In this document: positions 35,037 through 46,055 of the stretch, in pieces | Numbering within the stretch: the first letter of the stretch is position 1 | How the letters are laid out: each line of letters starts with the position of its first letter | Assembly: GCA_037952775.1 (NCBI GenBank) | Contig: JBANAY010000003.1 | Span: 6,324,001 to 6,388,000, forward strand | Length of the DNA stretch: 64,000 nucleotides | Source of the DNA: Clonostachys chloroleuca | Taxonomy: Eukaryota; Ascomycota; Sordariomycetes; Hypocreales; Bionectriaceae | Direction: 5' to 3' | Position numbers and translations under genes: made by a program | The notes under the pieces: model-generated | The model's input: only the letters and a program-made list of their open reading frames with translations | Databases searched by the model: none | Told to the model about the DNA's origin: nothing

Positions 35037-35801
35037 ATGTCCGCTAAAAAGCCAACAATCGTCGTTGTGCCCGGTGCCTGGTCGACGCCCTCACATTATC
35101 GTAAGCTTGTCGAAGCGCTGCAGGCCCGATCATTCGAAGTCAAGGTGCCTTCTCTAGCCACCAATAACGGTGCTCGTCCTCCGAACTCGAGCTTTCAAGA
35201 CGATGTCGCTGCTGTCCGGGCTGTCATCGAGCCGATTGTCGAACAAGGCAACGAAATTGTCATGGTGATGCATTCTTACGGAGGTGCTGTTGGCACCGAT
35301 GCAACTGAGGGCCTGTCCCGGAAAGAGAGAGAAGCTCACCACCTCCCGGGCGGCGTGGTGCACCTTGTCTACCTCTGCGCTTACCTACTCGCCAAGGGCC
35401 AGAGCGTGTGGAATGTTGTTGAGAAGTCTGGGATGGAGCAGGACGTGACGCCTCACTTGACCATCCACGAAGACGGGGTCTGGACGCTCAATGACCCTGT
35501 CTGGGCCATGTATCACGACTTGAGTCCTGAGGACCAGGAGGAGCAAAAGGCTCTCGTAGTGCCGCACAACCTCAAGTGCATCTACGAGGGCCCATCCTAC
35601 GAGTGCTGGAGGAACAGCCCGCTCACCTACGTTCGCACAACTGAGGACCGTTGTGTGCCTCCCCCGTACCAGGAGATTTGCGTCGCCAACGCAAAGGACG
35701 CGGGGGTTCCCATCGACATTAAGGTTATGCACTGTGCCCACTCGCCTTATGCCAAATGCCCCGAGGAAATTGTGGACATTGTTGTTGGCATCACTGGCTA
35801 G
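35037..35801 (+). CDS. Alpha/beta hydrolase (EstA/salicylate esterase-like)
   Basis: Single exon, 254 residues from the ATG at 35037; the frame is open 14 codons upstream with another ATG at 34995, but the fold starts directly after 35037 (KPTIVVVPGAWSTPSHY). The nucleophile elbow is HSYGG with Ser80, the acid is probably Asp204 in TTEDRCVP, and the base is His235 in CAHSPY. Spacing and the short lid match the small serine-hydrolase branch that includes plant methyl-salicylate esterase-like proteins and many fungal homologues. Probably a cytosolic esterase; the substrate is not predictable. There is no signal peptide. Intact. Confidence 0.9.
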   Translation: MSAKKPTIVVVPGAWSTPSHYRKLVEALQARSFEVKVPSLATNNGARPPNSSFQDDVAAVRAVIEPIVEQGNEIVMVMHSYGGAVGTDATEGLSRKEREAHHLPGGVVHLVYLCAYLLAKGQSVWNVVEKSGMEQDVTPHLTIHEDGVWTLNDPVWAMYHDLSPEDQEEQKALVVPHNLKCIYEGPSYECWRNSPLTYVRTTEDRCVPPPYQEICVANAKDAGVPIDIKVMHCAHSPYAKCPEEIVDIVVGITG

Positions 35802-36204
35802 GTAGCAGTCGAACTGAATAATCTATGTTGCGCTATTCTCATCAGTCGAATTGGAGCCATCTACAAGTCGAGTGCTTTGCTTTCCAGCCTCCCTTCTCAT
35901 AGGCGTTAGGGGAGAGATATTCAATTTCTATAGAACATACAAGCACTTAGTTACAATACGCAAAGGGGCACTTTCCGTAAACATGAATTACTATGATAAC
36001 TTTGTCATACCAGCTACGTAAGTCGTTGTTTTCTATGCATATTCGTGTCCGCCACATTATGGAGTACCTGTATCGCTATGCAGGGAAGATAACACTTTTT
36101 GAAACATATTCATTCCACTGCCGCCCACTCCTTGTCGAGTATGCCAGCACGAACAAACAGTGACGGGTTATTCACGCCAGCCGCTATCTCGCCGGACTGC
36201 TGGG
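35802..36204. other. Convergent 3' spacer
   Basis: 403 bp between the ends of the hydrolase and the Cys-Tyr module gene. No open frame of note; it should contain both polyadenylation regions. Confidence 0.45.
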
Positions 36205-39188
36205 TCAAGACCGCCCCTTCCATCTCCATAGAATTCGCATATCCATACCCGACCTGGGAGTTTCCCACTGTATGGGTGTGCCCCCCTGGGCGACATCCGT
36301 CAGCGCACCGGCCGCATGGAACATGGTCCCCGCCATGGAGAGCGTCATAGCCCGCTCAGCCGCCATTTTGTGCTGCTGCAAGATCTGCTTACAGACAGGG
36401 ACGGTCCTGGCCCAAACTTCCTGTCGATGCTTACCCACAGCGAGCAAGCCGTTGAGGTCGTTCTTCTCGCACGCTTCCGCGTATATGCCGCGCATCCTAG
36501 TAGAATAGAGGCCACAGACACGCTCCTTAGAACCATTCTCGCCTTTGAGGGTGAACCGAGGCTCCAAAACTGACCACCTAGCGCACGTCAGGTAGCACTC
36601 CTGACATATAGGCAGGTCATCCCACCCGTAAAACTTCTGGTCCGCAGTGAGTTCCTTCCTATTGCACAACGGCACATCGCCGTAAGTGCCGACAAACTCG
36701 GCCAGGGGGCGGGCATGTCCCTTGGCCAGGCACTCGGAGTATTTTACGAGGTACGCGGGCCCGCGGATGTGGTTCACGCTGAAGCAGCAGATCCAACTGT
36801 CCTGCTTCGTCAGGGTGCGGTGCGGTTTGAAAAATCTCCTGCCGCCTGAACTGCCGACGATTCCTCCGTAGCAGCCCCCACAGATGGCGAATTCCTGGGG
36901 CTCGTCAATCAGTGTATACCATAATGCGTCCGTCGTTCCCTCTGGATTGCAAAAGGGCTGTTCGTCCACGGCTTGCAGGGCTTTCCAGAAAACCTCGCGG
37001 TCCTTCTTGACCAGTGCTTGCTTCGTCGGTATCAACAAGTTGAGGTACGCCATGATGCACCTCACATTTGTTTGGCTGGGTGGAATTGTTTGGAAATACT
37101 GCTCATCTCCAGTGTCATGGAAGTAATCGTAGTAACAGGCCACGCAAAGAGTGAGATTTTCAGGTCCCCGCGTAGAGGTGTACCAGGCTCGATCGTTGGC
37201 TTGGACAATCGTCTGCTTAGGGCACAAGGGGAGTGTCTCCCTGATATTCATCTGTTCAATGACTTCCGCCCAATTCTCGGTCTCTGTGTGCTTCTCAAGC
37301 AGCCGATTAAAATACCAGACAGAGGAATCACAGAAACACTGTCCTTCTTTTAGCTCTGGCTTGAAGTACGAGGAAAATGACGTGCAATCGATGTTATCCT
37401 CGTAGCAAGCCTTGCAGATGGTCATTCCGGGGATCTTGTCATTTGTGTACCAGCTCTCACCCTCCTTGATAGTTTCCTTGGAGCATTCCGGTATCGCTAC
37501 CCGCCTAATCATGTATGCTATAAGCGACTCCAGGTTGTTTGAGGATAAGGCTTCGGGCCACAACTTCTCCTTGACACGATCTGTTCCGAAGAGACATCTC
37601 CGCGGCTTCTTATCCTTGAAAGAGATCTTGGTGAAACTCTCCTTGAACTGGGTGTCGCAAATGTGATCAACATAACATCGGCCACAAATAAGGAAATTCG
37701 GTGCAGCTGAATTATACAGCCAGTCCATCTCGTATGTGACGGGGTCTGAAGCACACTCCCATAGAGGAGTTACACCCGACTCATCCACCGTTGCTGGTTC
37801 CGGGGTCCCCAAACGCTTGACCTGGGGTTTCTTAGTCTTAGCAGACCTAGAGCCGTTTGCTGATGACTCGATGCCCTTGTCAGATTGAGGCTGCAAATCA
37901 CCCAGGGGAGCAGCGAGTTCGCATGGTCCATCTTGTTCCAACCGGCTGGTTGTAGGCAATTCCACAGGGAGTGGAGGTTCGGCAACTGGCTGCGCTGGGA
38001 ATTGGTAGGGGTTTCCTGCGGGAAATGGAGTAATTGGAGATGCATATGCAGCGGCTGGCTGTGAAGGGTTCTCGTACGCTGAAAAGCCTTGCGGATAGCC
38101 TGGGGCGGCATTTGACGCAGGGGTCTGGGGCTGAGCATAACTTTGGGGTCGTGGTGTCTGTGAGGGGCTGACAAAAGCAGGGTGAGCTGGCGAGGGCTGA
38201 ACAGGAGTTCCACCTGAAGGGAGCACTGGTGGGGGAAGCCTTGGACTTGGGGGAATGGAGTTGGCGCAGCGCCTACATGGATGCCATACGTAGGCTGCTG
38301 GGTGACAACGGGTGATTGACTCTGAGCGGATGGCGGTGCACCTGGTGGTGGTCCCGATGGAGCTGCTTGGTCCATGCCTGGTGGAGGCCCGGGAGGAGGC
38401 CCAGGAGGAGGTTCGAAGCTGTCATCATGAGCTCCTTGGGTATTCGTGCTGTACGTGTCTGGAGGAGGGGCCGGTGTAGGTGCTGATGGTGATGGGCCAG
38501 GGAAGCTCTGTTGCTGCGGAACCGCTGGTTGTGCGAGACTCTGTGCTATCTGCTGCTGCAAAGCTTGCTGTTCTTGCTGAAGCTGTGAATTTCCTTGCTG
38601 GAGGGACTGTTCCTGCTCTAGGCGGATGTTGCCCAGCTGCTGCTCGGTCTGCTTGAGCTGGAGTTTGTAGTTGGCCTGAGCCGTCTGCAGCTGAGTCTGC
38701 TGCTGGGCCTGTTGGATCTGATTCTGCACAGCAAGCATCTGCTGGTTAGCGTCGCCATATTGCGATACATTTGCTGCTGCTGCTGGCTGCCCTGGCGTGG
38801 CATATGCAGTCTGATACTGGGCCGGGGTTGCCGGAACGTCTGTACTGGAGAATCCTGGTGTCGGAGTAGCGGTTGTCGTTGAGTCAAACGTAGATGCCGG
38901 CGGCAGCCAAGCTGTTGAGGCGACGGGAGTAGGAGTTGGCTGGTAGGCCCCTGGATGCTGGTATTGCTGAGTCTGCTGCTGTGCTGGTTGCTGGCCTGGA
39001 TAGTAGCCCGGCTGCTGCTGGGTGGTCTGTACGTACTGCTGAGCCTGGTATTGGGCTTGGTACGTCTGCACGTCCTGCTGCTGCTGTTTGTATTGTTGTT
39101 TCGCCTCCTGCCTCAGCCGTTGATACTCTTGGTTGGCCTGCTGGACGGCATCACCAGCCTTGGACACGAGCGACCCGAAGCGCTTCAT
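36205..39188 (-). CDS. Gln/Pro-rich protein with five Cys-Cys-Tyr modules, one apparent frameshift
   Basis: The ATG at 39188 opens MKRFGSLVSKAGDAVQQANQ, followed by about 250 residues rich in Gln, Tyr and Pro (prion-like) and poly-Pro stretches. Near 38249-38253 the frame jumps at a run of five C on the coding strand. One more C would join the halves into a 994-residue protein without other change, so this is either a real indel or an assembly error. The second half (about residues 470-870 of the joined protein) holds five related modules: a Cys, then WY or similar, then CxxCY followed by four residues. Examples are ICGRCYVDHI, ICKACYEDNI, LCVACYYDYF, ICGGCYGGIV and ICQECYLTCA. The pattern suggests repeated metal-binding units. 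I know similar proteins in other Pezizomycotina but no assigned role. No membrane segment; nuclear or cytosolic location is a guess. Confidence 0.8.
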
Positions 39189-40202
39189 GATGATTCAGCT
39201 CGGGGGCGCTTGGGTCTGGTGGTTTGAATCGCTGGCGGCCTCTCGCGTCAAAGCTAAGACATGGATGAGCGCGCAGCGAGCGACGAGTTTCACGGGATGA
39301 TGAAGCAGGAAAGATTTCACCCGTAAACAAGCGCCAGGTAGTAATAGCCAGAATTCCGCCTCGTGTTCAAAGAGTCATTCGTGTGCACACATAATAGGCC
39401 CAAGAGGCACCCGGAATCGCCGCAATCTTGACGGTAATCTTGGGGCTGATAGCGGCTGGGTCTCATTTTATTAATAGCGCAAACCTCAGCCGCAATTCCT
39501 CTTGTTGTTTGTTTTGCTCTTCGTGCATCGGCGCTTCACTCTGAGCTACCCTGTACCGCGTCACGGATGTCTACATGTAGGCAGCAATTATACAACAACA
39601 CTCTGGGCTACACTATAAAGTTGTTTCCAATCTCCAGAGCGATATTTTTGCTCCTAAAATTGTTTTGAGCAGAGGCTAGCAAACAAACTGTTACGCGTTT
39701 GGGAAAGTCATATAAAACTAAAAGACCAGAGAACTGTTGAACAACGTGTTTGTTCGTCCTGAACTTAGGTCTTGATCTTGAGAAGGTCTGAATGACTTCT
39801 CTAAGAACTCTCTTGTGATTTGCCGCTAGGTTGTTTACATAATTTGTTATTTTCTTAACACTATTAGTTTGGCACTATTATCGACGCGAGTCCTAGAGTC
39901 AATCTCGCTGGCAACCCAATGTCTTACATCAACCTCTCACTGCACAACTCGCTTCGAGCAGAGGATGCGCTATAACTCACTTGGAGATTAACGGAGACCA
40001 ATGACTGGATTTAAAAAGTAAGAATTTCGCATGTAAAGCAAAATAGTAAATGGTTACACCTTAGATCTGCTATTCCGTTAGAAACCAAAGTCAATGACAT
40101 CATTCATCAGACAAAGTGACCACAGATGCAACTATCAGCACCTCGCACCTTGCCTTTGAATATATTTCTGACATCATCTCATAAAGAAGACCTTCACACA
40201 AC
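39189..40202. other. Intergenic between divergent genes
   Basis: 1.0 kb separating the Cys-Tyr module gene (minus) from the DUF4385 gene (plus). It is AT-rich with no gene-like frame; presumably both promoters. Confidence 0.5.
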
Positions 40203-40700
40203 ATGCCAGATTCAAACGTAACTGCTGTCCCGCTGATACAATCAACCCCCCACGCCACACGAATGGCATACCGTATCGGCCGCGGCGAGCAAGGCGTCCT
40301 GACCTACGAACCCTACAAGTCCGCCCTCCTCCCCCTCTGGCGCTTCAAAACGGCGCCGATTGCCCGGAAAAGCGCACAGGACCTCTGGCACCGATTCGGG
40401 CAGTTCGATGACGAGGGGGACTTCGTCGGGATGGACATGGCGCGCAAGTTCATCCAGATGGGCATGACCCGCGCCAAGCGGTATGCCAACCACGAAGGAG
40501 GGCGTAAATACAAGAGAGGCACAAGGGAAGAGCTCCCGAGGAGTAGAGATCACGCGGGGAGGCAAGAGAAGGAAGAGGCGAGCCGGATTTTCAAGGGTTA
40601 TTGGGAGAGGTGTAAACAGCACGAAGAGTATAAACGAAGGAAGGAAGAGTTTCTTAAAGAACAAAAAGAGTGGCAGAGAACGGTAAGGAAACAAACGTGA
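40203..40700 (+). CDS. DUF4385 domain protein
   Basis: Single exon, 165 residues from the ATG at 40203. Residues about 22-105 carry the DUF4385 pattern: YRIGRGEQGVL, PYKSALLPLWRFKT, GDFVGMDMARKFIQMGMTRA and RYANHEGGRKY. The C-terminal 50 residues form a highly charged helix (EEASRIFKGYWERCKQHEEY). Members occur in bacteria, phages, large DNA viruses and fungi; the biochemical role is unknown to me. No signal peptide. It is convergent with the helicase gene, whose 3' end is 75 bp away, so transcripts probably overlap. Confidence 0.85.
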   Translation: MPDSNVTAVPLIQSTPHATRMAYRIGRGEQGVLTYEPYKSALLPLWRFKTAPIARKSAQDLWHRFGQFDDEGDFVGMDMARKFIQMGMTRAKRYANHEGGRKYKRGTREELPRSRDHAGRQEKEEASRIFKGYWERCKQHEEYKRRKEEFLKEQKEWQRTVRKQT

Positions 40701-40774
40701 GAAATTATGTCTCTGTATTCAGATTCGGTTCAAAGCTACTCACTACCTAACTACTGGCTATCTATCTATCCACC

Positions 40775-43700
40775 TTATTTGCATGATGGGCATGGTTGGT
40801 GCTCGTACATAGGCCCCCAACCGCTGTAAATAGTACAATCCGAGCACATGAAGCCGCAAACGTGCCCACACTCCAGTTTCTGACCACAACGAGAGATACA
40901 TTTGATCCTCTCATCAAACTTGATCTCATCGGGATGTCCAAGGCACTCCGTGGGGACAAGATGGTTGCAGAGCTCAAGCTGCTTTTGAACTTTGGTCTGG
41001 CAGATGATAGTGCCAGTCGAGTTTCGCTCTTTGCACGTGGCGTTCTTCAGGACATGGCCGCAGGATAGCTTCAGGTCGCCCGTGTTGGCTTCACAGGAGC
41101 CACAATCGTCCTTGCAGAGCTTTCGGCATTTGTGGCCGCAGTCATGTCTGGGGCGATCGCATGGCTCGTTGCAAGGGGTATTTTGATGCATCATGTCGGA
41201 GTGACACTTGGACTTGCACTTGTGCCCACACTCCAATGGCTTTCCGCAGAGTTCGGCGCAACCTCCATCGGGGCTCTTGTCTTTGAAGTCCCGGGGCTCG
41301 GAGCATACAATGGATGTCTCAGGGTGTCGCGGGCAGCAGATTTCCAGCTCAGCACCGACGTTCCCAGCCTCGGAGATTTGCTGATGAACATCAGCCCACA
41401 TCGGCACGTTCTGGTAGGTGTTGGCATTTCCAATGAGGTACATGCCGTGCTGCGCTCGGCTCAGAAGCACGTTGATTCGGTTCTCTGTAGCCAAAAATCC
41501 CACCTGGCGAGAATTGTTGCTCCTCACAAGCGAGACTACAATCACCTTGGCCTCCTCTCCTTGGAAATTGTCGACGGTTGCAACACGGAGGGTCTGAAGG
41601 AGTGGCTTCTTGACAAACTTCTCAGGTACTTCCACAGGTCGCCCGTTCAGGCTGGCCAACCATGCCTCTTCTTCAGTCATCTTCTTTTGGTCAGCCTCGT
41701 TGAGACGAATCTCAAACTCGTTGCTCAAGGCAGCCTTCAGCTGCTTGAGCTGCCCGGCATAAGGCGTGAGAAGGGCGATATCAGAGCTGTCGTAGGGTCC
41801 TTGCCGAACCAGGTGACGAACCAAAGCCGTAGCCATTGAGACTTCCCACCTGTTGCTGTGGGACCTGGTCGAGCCATTGCCATAATGACTGTCTTCCAAA
41901 TGCCGATGATCAAGCCAGAAAAGATCCTGGCGCATCCCAACCACATTTGGGAAACCTCCAACCGACTTGTGATCTTCCAACGAAGGGTATACTCGTCGAA
42001 TCAATCTAGAGATCCCGGGTCTCATTCGTCGCTGAACACTAAGCTGTGCCACTGGCACTGGTTCAAGGCCAGGCTCACCCATTGCCCGCCTCTCAAACTG
42101 GCTACGATCAAGCTGCCATTTCGTCTTGGAAGAAGACTCAAGACTGAGATTGTAATCGTTGATTTGAGGCCTCAGCTGCTTGTGGTCACCAATCTGGATG
42201 AAGTGCTCGACACCTGGCATCAAGGCAGACAACATGTGGGCTTCGGTTACCTCTGCAGCCTCTTCGCAGATAACGACTCGGATCCCAACTCTGCGGAGGG
42301 TGTCAATGTTCTTCGCAAGCGAGGTTGTAGTCATGCCAATGATCTTTGAGTTCATCAGAGTGCGTCGGCGCACTTCCTCCCGAACGCTGTTCATTGCCGC
42401 CCGGTGACCATCGGCTTCCTTAAGTGCATCATGGAGTGCAGAGTTGTCTGAGGCGCTTGCTCCACTAAGCCAACTGTCCACCAACTCCCAGCGTTCCTGA
42501 TTCGAAAGAGCTCTGGCATCCCACTCCGCTTTGGTGATGAGCTTGGCCAGGTTTTCTTGGCTTCCATTTCGGGAGCTACTGGTCGCGGGCCTGCGTCCCA
42601 ACCAATTCACAAGCGGATCCTTTGTCTTAGCATTGTCATATCGGCGTGGGCTGCCGGACTTGAGCTGACTATGAATCAACTCGTGGTGCTTCAGCAGGAA
42701 ATCGTCCAAATCGGCCCATGTGGGTTGCGTGCTGCGGTTGTCGAGGGCAGTCAAAACAGATGAGACTTTCTCCATGGCCTCATCCAGGGCCTTTCCAGTA
42801 TGGGAGAGCGTATTGGTCTCAGAGCCGGTTTTCTTGGTGGATTTGCTGACCACCAGAATGTTCTTGTCCTCAAGCTCGGGTGCTTCACTGCGACTTCCAA
42901 TACGGACTAGTTTGGTGATTCCACTATCAAGAATGTGCTTCAGGAACTGGTCGAGCGCGTGATTTGTGTAGCATCTATTAGGAAGGCAAGGCAAATTAGC
43001 AAACATCATGGATAGGTATGATGGGAAACAAAGCACTTACACGATCAAGATTGGGCCCATATTCATCGTAGTCGTCGGGGCCGTGAGAACCTCGATGATC
43101 TTCTGCCCGAGAAACGACTTTCCGGTGCCAGGTGGACCTTGGATAAGCGAATACTCCTTGGTGAGTGCATCCACAAGCCCCCGGCATTGACCATGGTCCA
43201 AGCCGGACTTCTCTTCAAGTTCAGACAAACTGAAGGATTCGATTGGCTTCTTGGTATCCAGTTTCATCTCGCCATTGGCAATGCGATCGAGGTTGAACAC
43301 AAAGTCTGGGTGCCTAGAGTATGCTGGAGGTGGGATGTTCTTTACGTTGCCATGAGCACTGGGCAAGATCCACTGACGGAAGGCCAGGTCACCTTCACGC
43401 TGAACACGCTGCAAGTTGGCAAGAACCGGGCGGAAGGTTGCAGGAATCAAACCTGGAAAGTCTACGAAAAAGCCTTGTGCCTTTTGTTGGAAGAGATCAC
43501 AGAGATGATCCAAGTCTTTCGAGGACGAGTTCACAAGCTTAACGGTGAAACTCGAGATCTTGTTCTTGGATACCAGTGTGCTGGGGTATTGGGACCACTT
43601 GACACCATGATCAACCTGCGAAGCATTCTTGACTGTCACCTGCAAGAACAACATTCTATTCTTGCCGTCTGCGCGGGACAAAAAAGCGATCAGGGAACCT

Positions 43701-44980
43701 TCCTCGAGCCGCGAAGAATTCTTCCACCAATCTGTTTGGTCAGGTAAGGACCTTGTCAAAACGTGGGGAAGTCCCTGAAAAGAGACGACAGCCTCGAGTT
43801 CATTCCGGTCATTGACGAAGATGCTGCGAATGCTTGATTGGTGGTAGACGCTCGCCCGGGCATCGTTATTAGATAGCGTGGGGGGTCGAGAGTCTGACGC
43901 CTGCGCAAGAAGAGTTTTCAGAACCGTCTTCATCGGACCAAAGATGTCGTGTCGCATTAGGCGAAACATGGTGTCAACGTATCGCTGCAGCGGATCTTCC
44001 ACGATGTTGGGGGCGGTCAACAAGGTGCTTGGAAGATACTCGGGCTTGTCGCTCATGATCTCGCTATAGGTGGGGAAGATCTCGATATCAGAGATGTTGT
44101 CGAAATCATTGTCGTGACGCCCTCCTGGGGCTTCAATCTTCTCGTGCTTGGCACGATTCTGGGTATCGGATCTTCCTCTCATGGCAGCACTTCTCATGGC
44201 AGATATCCTGGCCATGAACGAATTGTAATCAATCTCTGATACCTCCTTGTTCTTTTGAGCCACAGCAAGCAATCCCTCAACTGAGTTGAAAACCGCTGCA
44301 AGCTGGTCATTCTGTCGACGCTGGGGAACCCTCGCGAACAATTGAGAAGTCACAAGTAGCATGTCGTTCATGGTCGCCTTGATACCCTTGCCTTCCTGGA
44401 GTGACTGAACGAGGGGAAAGTCTTTCGAAAGAAGGTCACAGTAGCCTTGGATGAATCGAAGGCCCTCCTCTCCGTTTTGACCAGAAAATGCGCGGTACAT
44501 CTTATCGACTCGGGTTGAAAGACTCACAGAGTTCACAAGCTCAGGATGGCTGAGTGATCGCAAAAACTTCTCGGCTATCTTGACGTGATCCGGGGTTGCG
44601 TTTTGAGGAAGCTGGATTGTGGCCGTAATAGCCTTGAGCCCTTCAATCACAAGAGTTTGCACGGTGCGATGGTTGACCTGCTCATCCAATCGAGCGAAGA
44701 GTTCCAGCGTCGTGCCCCAGACTTGGCCAAGACAAGTGTGATCTGTCAAAGCAGACGCGAGGTGGTCACTCAGTTGGGAAGACCGGTCTCCGTCGCATTC
44801 CTCCGGGAAGTATGCTCGTGTGACAGAGACTTGGACTGGACGTGAAGCTCGAGAAGGGCGAGACCGTGCGGTGCTCGGGTCGTGAGAGAATTTACATCGG
44901 GAGCCATATCGGCATGCTCCCCTCTGAAACCGTTGGCAGATCTGGTTCCCGCCAGTACCCCTTCCGTTTGATGAAGACAT
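40775..44980 (-). CDS. CCCH and NFX1-type zinc-finger SF1 helicase (ZNFX1/Hrr1-like)
   Basis: Two exons, 44980-43041 and 42974-40775, with a 66-nt intron, give 1,379 residues. Order: CCCH finger C15-x7-C23-x5-C29-x3-H33, a long helical N-terminal region, then an SF1 helicase core. The core shows Walker A GPPGTGKS at 615-622, Walker B VICEEAAE near 880, GDHKQLRPQ, LTPYAGQLKQLK, VDNFQGEEAKVIVVSLVRS and NVLLSRAQHGMYLIGN. The last 185 residues hold Cys/His-rich NFX1-type repeats (CGHKCKSKCH, CGHKCRKLCKDDCG). This domain order matches ZNFX1 and the fungal Hrr1/SAD-3 helicases, which work with RNA-dependent RNA polymerase in RNA silencing or meiotic silencing, nuclear or perinuclear. The identity as the SAD-3 orthologue is inference. 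All helicase motifs are intact. Confidence 0.93.
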
Positions 44981-46055
44981 GATGGAACCAAGCGTCTTTG
45001 ATACGATGGGGTTGATGAGAGAGGTTGGCGAGGGCAGAAGGGGATGAACTACTCACGGCTAACGCAAAGCTTGATGAATCAGTCGTTCGTTGAGATGAGC
45101 GGCGCAGTGCGATAGCCAGTTGAGCACAGATCGAGGAAAAATTAGGCGAGAGTCCAGCGAACACACTCTCAGCTTCGAATCATTGGCAAGGAGAAGTGGT
45201 TGTATGATCTGAGGAAAAGGCCAGAGACTGGAGACAAGGAGGGAAAATTGTTGTGGAAGAAGGAAGGGATGAAGGAGCAAATAAACAATCGGTGACTGCA
45301 GGAAGAGGATTTTATCGAAGGAAGGAGCAAACGTCGCAGATGGAGAAAGAGTAGAAAGAAGAAAGGAAGGAAGTGAATTTAGCGACCGCCTTTATTCTGC
45401 CAGTCAATGAACAGTGCGAACTATGAAATAACAGTTATTGTTCTACGCACAATGCGAAAAATTTTCACTTGTTTCGTGTTTGGGGCGTGAGGTTACACAA
45501 TCGGAGTGATCGCAAGGTGAGCTGCAGGTGAGAGACACCGAGATACATGTAGGTTGTACAACAACCCGATGGTCGTGTCACTCGTGTACTCTGCTCTCCT
45601 TTGTCCGATGTGTGATGCTCAAAAAACGTCAAATAACCTTAAACTCACGGCCTTTGGCAGTGGAAATTTGCTTCATTTGTTTTATTGACATTAACACGCG
45701 ATCATTGTTGGTGTAAATGCGCTGAACAAAGCGATGACCCCGAGAAAGCGACCGCTAAATACATGCGCCTAGCGAGGGTAAATATACATCTACATCAACT
45801 AGATTCCCGAATGGAATGTACCGGTATGCAAGGCATAGATTAATTACTAGTAATCAATGTAAATGGAAACACTATGTTATGCTTCAGATACGTCCATTTG
45901 TCTCGCTTCGTGGGTAGCACGTGATACATAATCGTGCCTCCCGTGAGCTAAGGGGCTAACTTTTGCGTGGTAGCTTTTCTGCTTCTCACCTAGCTACCAA
46001 AGTATATCCTGACTCTGATCGTTGTATATTCAAGTCAAATCAATAACAATTAAAA
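44981..46055. other. Intergenic upstream of the helicase gene
   Basis: About 1.1 kb between divergent genes. Purine-rich GAAGGAAGG tracts lie at about 45250-45370, probably 5' leader of the helicase mRNA. No conserved frame seen. Confidence 0.45.

Noticed and set aside
38936..39227. Leu-rich plus-strand frames suggesting a membrane protein
   Set aside because: They are the complement of the Gln-rich CAG-type codons of the minus-strand gene, which turn into CTG Leu codons on the other strand.
40242..40694. 150-codon minus-strand frame opposite DUF4385
   Set aside because: Shadow of a clearly recognised domain; no motif of its own.
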